A stretch of 64,000 nucleotides of DNA from an uncultured Chthonomonas sp. (GTDB taxonomy: Bacteria > Armatimonadota > Chthonomonadetes > Chthonomonadales > CAJBBX01): contig CAJBBX010000174.1 of assembly GCA_903951425.1 (NCBI GenBank), positions 1-64,000 of the forward strand, in the 5' to 3' direction. This document shows, in pieces, positions 27,179-35,900 of this stretch. The first letter of the stretch is position 1, and the number at the start of each line of letters is the position of its first letter. The notes beneath the pieces are model-generated. The model worked only from the letters and a program-made list of their open reading frames with translations. It did no database searches and was not told the DNA's origin. Made by a program: the position numbers and the translations under genes.

Positions 27179-27630
27179 CTACGCTGCGGCGCCGCTGCTC
27201 GGCTTGGCGCCTGAGGACGTGTTCAGCGCTACGGCAGCGCGAATGAGCACCCGGAGCGCTTCTTCGTCGATCTGGTCGCGCTCGTGTACATCGATGGCAC
27301 GCCTTGCATTACCTTCGAGGCTGGAGTTGAGGAGGCCGGCGGGGTCCGGTAGTGAGGCGCCCTTGGCGAAAGTCATCTTCACTGCGCTCTGGCTATCTCG
27401 CCGGTGCAGATGGTCCCGGCGTGAGACCAGACCGGAACGCCGCCAGGACTCGACGGCTTCCTCCACTTCACCTCCTCGACTGCGTCGGGGTCGGCCTGCT
27501 TGATGAGGGCCCTGACGCGGACGAGCGTCTCGCCCCGCCAGTCGCCCAACTCGCGTATCCTTGCGCCAATCAGCTGAGACGGGGTCTCTTCACCCATGCT
27601 CTCTGGCGCGTTGCTCGTCTCGTTCGCCAT
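27179..27630 (-). pseudogene. DUF1801 (YdhG-like) gene with a single-base frameshift
   Basis: Minus-strand frame from the ATG at 27630 reads SQLIGARIRELGDWRGETLV, VRALIKQADPDAVEEVKWRK and VPVWSHAGTICTGEI, then hits a stop at 27379-27381. The next frame continues the same family sequence, SAVKMTFAKGASLPDP, NSSLEGNARRAIDVHE and IDEEALRVLIRAAVALN. The two halves fit if one base has been lost near 27385. The rest is intact, so this is either a recent pseudogene or a sequencing/assembly error. DUF1801 proteins are small single-domain proteins of uncertain biochemical role. Confidence 0.82.
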
Positions 27631-27962
27631 GGTTGCTGTCGCCTTCCTTGCTTGGGTTGGCGCGAGCGCCCCGCCGGACTATCGATAGACAGCACTTGGC
27701 CCAGGCGCATCCCGCTTCCAATAAGATGGCCGGTCCCGAACCGTCTAAGTCCGGCGGCCGCACTGCGGTTGCCGATACACCGTGCAGTACGGACGTGGCA
27801 TGGTTGGTGGTAGTGGGCGCCGCCTGGTGGAGTGATTGATCGCTGACGTTCTCGGCTGCTGCCGATGCAGGCTTCGCAGAGCGCCTCGGAGTTCGGCGCA
27901 CGGCACCAGCCGAGCCTACGGGGCGTACAGCCGATCAGGACGTTTTACGTCCAGGTAGCGAA
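27631..27962. other. Intergenic region, nothing recognised
   Basis: 332 bp between the DUF1801 pseudogene start and the isochorismatase-like gene stop, both on the minus strand. No convincing gene or repeat is seen. The DUF1801 promoter should be here. Confidence 0.4.
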
Positions 27963-28664
27963 CTATGGCGGGGCTTCCAGTTCTGGGTGCAGGGTTGGTC
28001 GGGCGTGCGCTCGTGACGCCAGTTGCACGAATCGATCCGTCGTCAAGACGTAGTCGTAGCCTGTCGCCAGGATGTTCGGCAGCCGCCTGGACTGAGCTGC
28101 GTCGTCTGTGGCGTCCTCGACACACAGAGTCCGGTATCCGAGCCGCTTCGCGCTGGACGCAGTCTTGCCCAGGCACGCGCCCGTATGGCCGCCAACGAAG
28201 ACGATGCTCCGGACGTCCAGGTTCTGAAGGATGAACTCGATGTTGGACGATTCAAAGGCATCCTGAGCCGACTTGGCCAATACGTACTCGCCGTCCCTGA
28301 CCCCTAGCTCATCCGCAGGACGGGAATCCGAGGACCCGATGTAGTGGGGCCAGCGGCCGTAATCGCTGCCGAACTGCTTCAGAAAGAGAGAGCGGACCGG
28401 AGGTGCCAGATCCATGCCGTCGCGACATCGGTACCCCCAGTGCACGAAGACCATCGGCAGGCGGATCGCGCGGCACGCATCCGCGACTCTGCGCGCATTG
28501 GGCAGGCAAATGCTGCGGTGGTAGTCCAGAGCGGCATTGGCGTCGTCAAGGGTGATACCTTGCCGGCTCCACTCCTCGGGCACGGTACCCAGAGGAGCAG
28601 CCGAGTTGGGCTGGAAATCCACGCACACGTACGCGCAGCGCTCGAGGAAGCCGGTGTCCACCAT
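27963..28664 (-). CDS. Isochorismatase-like cysteine hydrolase
   Basis: A 233-aa alpha/beta hydrolase of the isochorismatase/nicotinamidase superfamily. The catalytic triad is visible: Asp16 in YVCVDFQPN, Lys131 in YVLAKSAQDAF and Cys164 in GGHTGACLGKTA. Such enzymes hydrolyse small amides, ureides or enol ethers; the substrate is not predictable here. The frame is open to a TTG at 28787, but the ATG at 28664 gives the usual family N-terminus and has GGGAG about ten bases upstream, so I prefer it. Cytosolic. It is divergent from the SGNH-hydrolase gene across 241 bp. Confidence 0.83.
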   Translation of the reverse strand: MVDTGFLERCAYVCVDFQPNSAAPLGTVPEEWSRQGITLDDANAALDYHRSICLPNARRVADACRAIRLPMVFVHWGYRCRDGMDLAPPVRSLFLKQFGSDYGRWPHYIGSSDSRPADELGVRDGEYVLAKSAQDAFESSNIEFILQNLDVRSIVFVGGHTGACLGKTASSAKRLGYRTLCVEDATDDAAQSRRLPNILATGYDYVLTTDRFVQLASRAHARPTLHPELEAPP

Positions 28665-28905
28665 CTGGCCAATCACTCCCTTCGGATCGGGCACGGCGAG
28701 CACTGCCGGTCCGATAGACCGGCAAGCGCAAACGATGTCTACGGTTCCGGCCGGCGCCCATAATGCGCGTGTTTGCGGTGGCTCCAACGCGGCGCAGGAG
28801 TATGGTACGCCATACTACGTCGTCGATCGATGCAGTCTGCCTGAGGCGGCCTTGCGGAACTAGAGATCGAGCCGAAGGAACCATGTCGCGGAGGAGGCAT
28901 CACCA

Positions 28906-29739
28906 ATGCTCAAGCCTGACTACAGGCTGGACCCTGTTCGGCGAATGGTCGTTATGGGCGAATCGAACGCCTATGGCATGTGTGCAGGCGATCCGCTGAA
29001 CGAATGGGTCCAGGCGTTGGCGTTCCTCATCCGGCGCTTCCAGGACGGTCCACTTCGTGTCTTCAACAACTCGATCCCGGCGAATGTAGTGAGCCCGCGG
29101 GCGCCCGGCTACGGCGCGTTCCTCGGTTGCGGCACCGCGCCCTCCGCTCTGGAACGCTTCGACCAAGACATGATCAGCTACAAGCCGGACCTGGCGGTTT
29201 ACGCATACGGCTTGAACGACTCGCGCTGCGGCCACGCGCTGGACAGCTTCATCGCCGATTACGGGACGATCATTGCCCGGACCAGGGAGTGCCTACCGGA
29301 CGCGCTGCTGGTTCTGGTCGGTCCTTACTGGAACACTCAGTACGAGGTCGCCGAATGGACGAGGCATGAGTACGACTCAGTACGTGAAGGCTTCGGCCCG
29401 TTCGCGGTAGGGGGCAGCGACCTCGTTCTCAGCTACAACAAGTCGATCGCCAATCTGGCTGCGCGACATAGGGCGCTGTTCGTGGATGTCTATTCGGTCA
29501 CCGAGAGGGCTGCGTGGCTCCTCAACGGCGACCAGTGCCACTTCAACGACGTCGGGCAGTGGCTCATTGGGCAGACCGTCTTCGGAGCCATCGCCGCGAA
29601 CTGCTCGTTCATCGGGCGCAAGAGCGCAGATGCGGCCGCTGAAGCCGGCCTCACGATCCATACCACCGGTGGCACGAACGCCCTTCCCGATGTGATAGAA
29701 GCGTGGCGGCCGTCGAACTGTGGCCCGGCTGGCGCCTAA
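28906..29739 (+). CDS. SGNH/GDSL-type hydrolase
   Basis: A 277-aa esterase/lipase-fold protein without a signal peptide. Block I is VVMGESNAYG with Ser20 (GES instead of GDS), block III is YAYGLND with Asn104, and block V is DQCHFNDVG with Asp209 and His212, the D-x-x-H pair. Typical reactions are deacylation of carbohydrates or small esters. GGAGG lies ten bases upstream of the ATG. A 65-bp gap separates it from the next gene, a small membrane protein in the same direction. It may act on acylated sugars, given the surrounding glycan-degrading genes; this is inference. Confidence 0.82.
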   Translation: MLKPDYRLDPVRRMVVMGESNAYGMCAGDPLNEWVQALAFLIRRFQDGPLRVFNNSIPANVVSPRAPGYGAFLGCGTAPSALERFDQDMISYKPDLAVYAYGLNDSRCGHALDSFIADYGTIIARTRECLPDALLVLVGPYWNTQYEVAEWTRHEYDSVREGFGPFAVGGSDLVLSYNKSIANLAARHRALFVDVYSVTERAAWLLNGDQCHFNDVGQWLIGQTVFGAIAANCSFIGRKSADAAAEAGLTIHTTGGTNALPDVIEAWRPSNCGPAGA

Positions 29740-29804
29740 CTCATGTGCGGACTCGGGCGAGGTGGCGGCAGGAGCGAGCGAATGGCCTCGAATAGGGGCT
29801 GGCA

Positions 29805-30332
29805 ATGAGCCCGATCCTGTGGCACGAACCCAGGGCGTACCTGCGGGCGGTCTACTACGACAACGAGCGTGTTCGTCCGCTCGACTCCGCCAGGCTCGCG
29901 GCCGCTGTGTTCGCATTCATGCTGGGTATGCGATTCGTCGTCGGCCTGCGGCAGGTTCCGGACGCCCGCCTGTTGGGCTGGCCGGCCATGGTCTGGCTGG
30001 CTGCCGGCGTGGCCCTATTCGTCGCGTACGGACTTCTGGCGATCATCTCCATGGTGGCGCCCTCCATCGTGATCTTCTCGGATAAGGGCGTCAACAACAA
30101 TCGGTTCCTCGGCGTCGGGTGGCGCATCAGGTTCTGGGCATGGGATCGCATCGGCATGATCGGCGTCGGCACCGAGGCTCTCGCTGACCAGCTGTTCCGC
30201 GTCGTCGTGCTACTCGACCACGACGGCGGCTTCCTTGCGAGGTTGGCCCTGGCGGACAACGTGACGCCCGGCGACCTGGACCGCTTCGCTGCCGAGCACG
30301 GAGTCGAGGTGGCAGGCAAGGAGCGCCCGTAG
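29805..30332 (+). CDS. Membrane protein of unknown function with two transmembrane helices
   Basis: Not recognised. The 175-aa product has two hydrophobic helices, about residues 30-45 and 58-85 (PAMVWLAAGVALFVAYGLLA), followed by a soluble beta-rich domain (IVIFSDKGVNNNRFLGVGWR, IRFWAWDRIGMIGV) resembling the PH-like domains found after two helices in many bacterial membrane proteins. It ends VAGKERP. Frame and codon use are normal. It may be co-transcribed with the SGNH hydrolase 65 bp upstream. Confidence 0.65.
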   Translation: MSPILWHEPRAYLRAVYYDNERVRPLDSARLAAAVFAFMLGMRFVVGLRQVPDARLLGWPAMVWLAAGVALFVAYGLLAIISMVAPSIVIFSDKGVNNNRFLGVGWRIRFWAWDRIGMIGVGTEALADQLFRVVVLLDHDGGFLARLALADNVTPGDLDRFAAEHGVEVAGKERP

Positions 30333-30356
30333 GGGCAGCCACGCGGATCGGCAGCC

Positions 30357-30760
30357 CTACCGCAGCAGCTCTGCTCCTATGGCCCGGAACTCGCTGTCGG
30401 TGGGCAGTCGACCGTTCTCCTTGAAGAAGGCGGCCACGCGCCGTTTGCCTTCGCGATTGGACTGCGCGTGCAGGTCGTAGACCGGCTGCGTCTCACCCTT
30501 GTCGTTGATCATCCGGAAGCCTAGTGCTTGCCGTCGGGCTTCTCGTTGCAGTACACCCCCGCTAGAGGGCGAAGCGGCAGCCCCACTCCAAGGCGGCGCT
30601 GTAGTAGTCGATCCGGCACGTCAGGTACACCACCATGCCGAGGATGACGACGAGGCCCACGGAGCCGATCGTCGCGTGCGCAACCGAACGCGAGGTCCGC
30701 AGGATCGGCCGTATCGGTCTGTCGCCCGTCCAGGACGCGACGGCTCCCGCACTGCGCCGG
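30357..30760 (-). pseudogene. Frameshifted small membrane-protein gene
   Basis: Three coding-like pieces follow each other on the minus strand in three frames. The first (about 30760-30560) ends with a helix GLVVILGMVVYL and DYYSAALEWGCRFAL then a stop. The second gives GVYCNEKPDGKH then a stop near 30523. The third reads LGFRMINDKGETQPVYDLHA and continues QSNREGKRRVAAFFKENGRL to a stop at 30357-30359. They would join into one small membrane protein if two indels were repaired. Alternatively the last piece could be an independent 51-aa gene starting at the ATG at 30512. Family unknown. Confidence 0.45.
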
Positions 30761-30761
30761 T

Positions 30762-32597
30762 TCAGCTCCTTGTCACGGTGACCACGCCGAGCTTGTAGCG
30801 CCGGCGCCCGTCATCGCCGGCCAGCGGAAGCGCGATCCGCGGCGTGCCGTCGCGGTCGCCCACAGAAACGCGGACCTCACAGATGCCTGCCGGGAGGTCT
30901 GACGGGAGCGCGAACTGCCGCGCCCGCGTCACGGCCCTCGCCTGCCCCGGCGGGCCCACTGGCAGATCGCGCACATCCGTCGCGTCATCCACCAGTGTGG
31001 CCAGCAACTGCCCCTTGTCGCCGAACAGCCAGTAGGTCGGGCAGCCTCCCGGCAGGCACGGCGCGACGCCGGTGTTGCGCCAGGATGCGGAGACCGCCAG
31101 ACCGTCGGCGGACGCCACACTCTCGGGCCACGAAGCCTCCGCAAGCGATAGTCGGTAGCCGATCCGCTGGTTCATGCGCCGGATCAGGTCGCCGTTCTCC
31201 GCGAGGAACTCGTGCGGGTCCGCGTGGATGGACACGTAGCTCGCGTGGTAGTCCTCCACTGCCTTCAGGTACTCGCTGCCGTCGCCCCACGCCTTGACCT
31301 GCTTGGCGTAACCGTAGTGCCCCGACTCGATGATCACCGGCGCGCTCGGCCAGAACTCCTTGGCCAGCCAGTCGCTGAAGTAGGCCCTCGGGGCAGCCTC
31401 CACCAGGATGCTGTCGTCGCGAAGCGTGCACCCCACCGACCGTGCATACTGGAGCGACGCGGTGTCGCAGTTCATGTTCCAACCAGCGAACGCGATTTTC
31501 GCGTCCCGGTCGAAGTGCATGAACGGTGTCACCGCAGGGGGCGGCGTCACGCGCACATCCCAAGTGGCATCGATCTGCCAGCGCCTCCCGGCGCGGGAGA
31601 GGCCGCCCACTCGGACCGCATACTCGCCGCCGGGTCGTTCCTGCGCCCGAACGGGCACGAAGGTCGGCGTGCCGTCTGTCGCGACCGTCAGTCTGCCCGC
31701 TGCCACGCGCCGGTCCGGCTTGCCGACCGCGGGCGCAAGCCGAGCGTCCGGACGTGTCGTGTCGCCCGGTGACCAGAGGCCGACGAACACATTATATTGC
31801 TTACCGGCTGCATCATCCGGCAGCGTGAACGCCATGGGCGCGCGCGTCGTGCCGGGCCTGTGGAGGTCGCCGTCCGCGAACCAGGTGGTGAAGTCGTCCT
31901 GGGCGGCCAGAACGGTGCGAGGAAAGCACCTGCGGTGGATATCGATGTGCCGCTTGACAGTCGCCAGGCCGTATTGCCTCGCGATCGGATGGCCCTCCCC
32001 CCAGATCCCGAGCGTTCCCACGTCCACGAACGCCACGTTCGGGTTCCCGTCGTAGCGCGCCCCGGCGGCCTTCAGGAAGCGCTCGAGCTTCGCCAGGAAG
32101 ACCGGGTCGTCGTAGTCCGGCTCCCAGCACGCCTTCTCCTGTACATGACCCTTGGCGCCGGCCTGGCGCACCCACTCCGGCGTGGCGTAGCGCCCGTTCG
32201 GCGTGTTCGGGTCTCCCTCGTAGCAAGTGAGGCGGATCGCGATCTTCTTCCCTGCGGCGATGTATCGTTGGGCCGGCGTGTCCACCACCGACCAGCGGAA
32301 GCGGCCCTCCTCGGGCTCGAGATAGGACCACGCCAGCCTTAGATACGCCACCGTAAGCCCTGGGAACTCGCTGCCAGTGTAGGTTGGCCCCAGCGGCGCC
32401 CCGTAGCCCGCGATGGTGTTGTCGTAGTGGTGGAACACCCAGCCCATGCCGGGATTGTCGAGAGCGACACACGTATCAACCGGTCGCACGGTGACGGACG
32501 GCGCCGTCCGACGGACCGTGTCCGAGTGCGCCAATCCTGCCCACCCGCACAGCACCCCCGCGCACAGCGCCAGGCCGACCCTGAACCGTTGTCGCAT
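30762..32597 (-). CDS. Secreted DUF4832-type glycoside-hydrolase-like protein
   Basis: A 611-aa exported protein. The signal peptide is MRQRFRVGLALCAGVLCGWA and the start at 32597 has GAGAGG upstream. The first half is a TIM-barrel-like region (LDNPGMGWVFHHYDN, VAYLRLAWSYLEPEEGRFRW, NVAFVDVGTLGIWGEGHP) as in DUF4874 and GH42-like proteins. The second half matches DUF4832 (SVGCTLRDDSILVEAAP, IGYRLSLAEASWPESV, LVVTVTRS-like end) and ends with a beta-sandwich. The Glu in GIWGEGH is a candidate acid/base. DUF4832 proteins accompany polysaccharide-degradation genes; no activity can be assigned. It is divergent from the SBBP-repeat gene and immediately upstream of a small membrane-protein pseudogene. 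Confidence 0.75.
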   Translation of the reverse strand: MRQRFRVGLALCAGVLCGWAGLAHSDTVRRTAPSVTVRPVDTCVALDNPGMGWVFHHYDNTIAGYGAPLGPTYTGSEFPGLTVAYLRLAWSYLEPEEGRFRWSVVDTPAQRYIAAGKKIAIRLTCYEGDPNTPNGRYATPEWVRQAGAKGHVQEKACWEPDYDDPVFLAKLERFLKAAGARYDGNPNVAFVDVGTLGIWGEGHPIARQYGLATVKRHIDIHRRCFPRTVLAAQDDFTTWFADGDLHRPGTTRAPMAFTLPDDAAGKQYNVFVGLWSPGDTTRPDARLAPAVGKPDRRVAAGRLTVATDGTPTFVPVRAQERPGGEYAVRVGGLSRAGRRWQIDATWDVRVTPPPAVTPFMHFDRDAKIAFAGWNMNCDTASLQYARSVGCTLRDDSILVEAAPRAYFSDWLAKEFWPSAPVIIESGHYGYAKQVKAWGDGSEYLKAVEDYHASYVSIHADPHEFLAENGDLIRRMNQRIGYRLSLAEASWPESVASADGLAVSASWRNTGVAPCLPGGCPTYWLFGDKGQLLATLVDDATDVRDLPVGPPGQARAVTRARQFALPSDLPAGICEVRVSVGDRDGTPRIALPLAGDDGRRRYKLGVVTVTRS

Positions 32598-32936
32598 CGT
32601 ATCGCCTCTCAATCCAATGCCCCGCGCGGCCCAGTGGGGCAGGGCGCCCCAGGGCGATCCACGGTTGCATGGCCAAAGTCTAGCATGACCCAACAGGCGC
32701 CGGCGGCTATGCCGGCGAGATCATCCACCTCCCGGACCCGGTGGTTGTTCCACGTCCCATGAACCATCACCCCGCCTGAGCGAAGCAAGTACGCCTCTTG
32801 GCGAATATGGAATAGAATCGGCGTACGGCCTCCCGTGACGCCAGTCGGTCTCCTCCTGTACTGCACTGGATGTTGGGCGGTGGGAGTGCGCCACGCGAGC
32901 GGCGTCCGCATCGGGGGCCAAGTCCGGAGGTTCATC
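32598..32936. other. Divergent intergenic region
   Basis: 339 bp between the DUF4832 gene and the SBBP-repeat gene, which are transcribed away from each other. It must carry both promoters. A TAGAAT near 32812 is a possible -10 for the rightward gene but no convincing -35 is spaced from it. No gene is seen. Confidence 0.35.
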
Positions 32937-35900
32937 ATGTGCGCCTGTGTTCGGCTTCGTCCGTGGTTGGGTGTTCTGGCCCTGGCGGCCGGTCCATCGA
33001 TCGGCCTTGCGGAAGGAGAGCCTGCTTCGCCGCGGATCCCTCCGGTAGCATTCGAGCGACACACAGGCCTTCACGGTGGCGGGGCCGAGTTCGTGGTGCG
33101 CACCGGTAGGAGAACGATCCTCGTCTCGGGCGGCGCAGCGACGCTGTTCCTACCGGGCGATGGCGCCGGCAACCGAGCGCATGCCGTCCATGTCACGGTG
33201 GCCGGCGCCAGCCCGCGCGCCACGGCGGTGGGACTGGATAGGCAGCCTGGCGTGGTGAACTACCTCACGGGCGGAGACCGGAGCGGATGGCGCGTTCATG
33301 TTCCGATCTTCAGCCAGGTGAAGATTGCGAATGTTTACCGCGGCATCGACATGGTCTATGCCGGTGCACGTAGGCCCAACGCACAGGCTTCGGCTCTGGA
33401 GTTCGACTTTGTGGTGCGTCCCGGCGGCGATGCCTCGCGCATCGGGCTGCGGTTCAAGGGAGCGCGAGCTCGTGTGGCTCCCGGCGGCGACCTGGTCCTT
33501 ACGGCCGGCGCCGAATCGGTTCGGTTCCGCCGGCCTGTAGCCTTCCAGGTGCGGCGCGGGCGCAGGCAGGAGGTGGCGTGCGCCTTCACCGCCGCGGCAG
33601 GGCACGCAGGCTTTCGTCTCGGTCGGTACGACATCCGCCGAACGCTGGTTATCGACCCGGTGGTCGAGTTTTCCACCCTCCTACCCGGCGGCGCAGCTGA
33701 TATCGCGGGCGGCGTCTGCGTGGACGCCCAGGGCAACTCCTACATCGCGGGTGCCACCGCCTCCACCGACTTCCTGACCAGCGCCGGGGCGTTCCAGCGC
33801 ACAGCGCCGTCCGGTGGCAATGCGTTCATCACGAAGCTTTCGCCCGCTGGAAGCCTGATCTACTCGACCTACCTGGGGGGGTCCGGCGATGACTCCGCCG
33901 CCGCAATCCGCGTGGACTCCGCGGGATGCGCCTATGTCACCGGGGGCACCGCCTCGACGGACTTCCCTGTGACCCCGGGCGCGCCAGGACCCGTGGCGCA
34001 CGGCCCGGGGCCGGACGCCTTTGTGACCAAGCTGAGCGCCGACGGCGCCTCCGTCGTCTATTCGACCTACCTGGGCGGTGTGGGCGATGACAAGGGCACA
34101 GGCATCGCTCTGGGCGCCGACGGCAGCGCCTACGTCGGGGGATCCACCGCATCCCCGGACTTCCCGACTGTCGCAGGGTCGTTCCAAACCGCGCATGCCG
34201 ACGCCGGATGCGTTCGATCGGCCGATGGCGGCGCATCGTGGACGCCCGCCGCGAACGGGATCGACACCTCCACCCTCTCCGTGCTTGCGATGGACCCCAC
34301 GGCAGCGGGAACGCTCTATGCGGCCACTCAGGTCGGCGTGTTCAGAAGCGCCGATGCGGGCGCGACCTGGGCGGCGCTTGGATCCCAGCCGCCCGGGACC
34401 GTGACGGCATTGGCAGTCCACCCGCAGACCCCTACCACGCTCTATGCGGGAACCCAGTCCAACGGGCTCTACCGCAGCACGAACAGCGGCGTGACGTGGA
34501 CGTCCGTCACCTACACTACAGTCCTGATGCCTGCGGCGAGCATCACCGCCATCGCGATCTCGCGGCAGTCGCCGGCTTCGGTCTACATCATACATAACGG
34601 TGACTTCACCCGCAGCACGGACAACGGCATGACCTGGCAACTGAAGAGTTACGTCAGCCCTACCACTGCCTTGGGGCTCCACCCGAGCCTGCCCGCGACC
34701 GTGTACGCCATCTCATCCGGGATTCTCTTTGCCACAACCGATGGAGCCACCTCGTGGTCGCAATATGGCATGACCCAGGGCAAGGTCCAGGCGTTCAGCA
34801 TCGCACCCTCTGATCCCAGCGTCTGGTATCTCGTAGCAGTTTCGTCAGTCCTCTCACCTGCCGCCATGGCTGTGAGCACCGATTCCGGCGTCCATTGGCA
34901 GACACGCGCCACCGGACTTCCGGCGGCGTCCACCGTACGCGCCATCGCCGTCGATCCGGTGAACCCGGCCGTCGCCACCGTGGGGCTTGACGTCGGCATG
35001 TATCGGACGGTCGACTTCGGCATGAACTGGACTGTCGCCGGCGGCGGGGTTGCACCCAGTGTGAAGGCGCTGGTGGCCGTGCCTGCCGATCCGCCCACGC
35101 TGGTGGCCGGGGTCGTGGCCGGGGCCGATGCCTTCGCCGCCAAGATCGCCCCCGGCGGTACGGCTCTTGCCTTCAGCACGCTCCTGGGCGGGCCTGGCGA
35201 CGACGCCGGCGCGGGTGTGGCTGTAGATAGCGCGGGTTCCATGGTCGTCGTCGGAACCACACTGTCAGCGCTCTTCCCGACCACGGTGGGCGCGCTCCAG
35301 CCGGTCCGCATCGGGAACGGAACGGGCGACGCCTTCGTGACCAAGCTGAGCCCGGACGGCGCCGGCCTTGCCTACTCCACCTACCTCAACGGGTCGGCCG
35401 GCAGCGACGGGGTTGCCGTCGCGGTGGGCCATGACGGCACGGCGTACGTCTGCGGCAGCACCGACTCCGTGGACTTCCCTGCTACCCCGGGAGCCGCTCA
35501 ACCGGTGAAGGCAGGCGGCCGCGACGCATTCATCGCTAAGTTAACCGCCGACGGCGCATCCCTCGCCTATGCCACGCTGTTGGGCGGCTGGTACGACGAT
35601 CGGTGCCAGGCTATCGCCGTCGATCATGCCGGCGATGCCTTCGTGGCGGGCTCGACCTGTTCGGGCGACTTCCCTGCGACGCTGGGAGCTTACCGCGAAG
35701 CCCTGGGCAACAGCCCCCTGTACAAGTCAGCGGATGCCGGTGTGTCGTGGGCGCCTGCCAACCGTGGCCTGGGCGTGGACTGGGTGAAGGCGATTGCCAT
35801 GGACCCCCAGCATCCTGCCACGCTCTATGCCGTGGGAGGTTTACAGGTTCAGGGCGTCTACAAGACCTTCGATGGCGGCTCAACCTGGTTCCCGGCCTCC

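Noticed and set aside
27916..27962. Short VRYLDVK-like sequence after the isochorismatase-like gene, considered as a third DUF1801 remnant
   Set aside because: Only about seven residues fit, which is within chance.
28665..28787. N-terminal extension of the isochorismatase-like gene from a TTG at 28787
   Set aside because: The added 41 residues have no family resemblance and the ATG at 28664 has a better-placed ribosome site.
33681..34682. 333-aa minus-strand open frame inside the repeat protein
   Set aside because: Its repetitive look mirrors the SBBP/BNR repeats on the coding strand.
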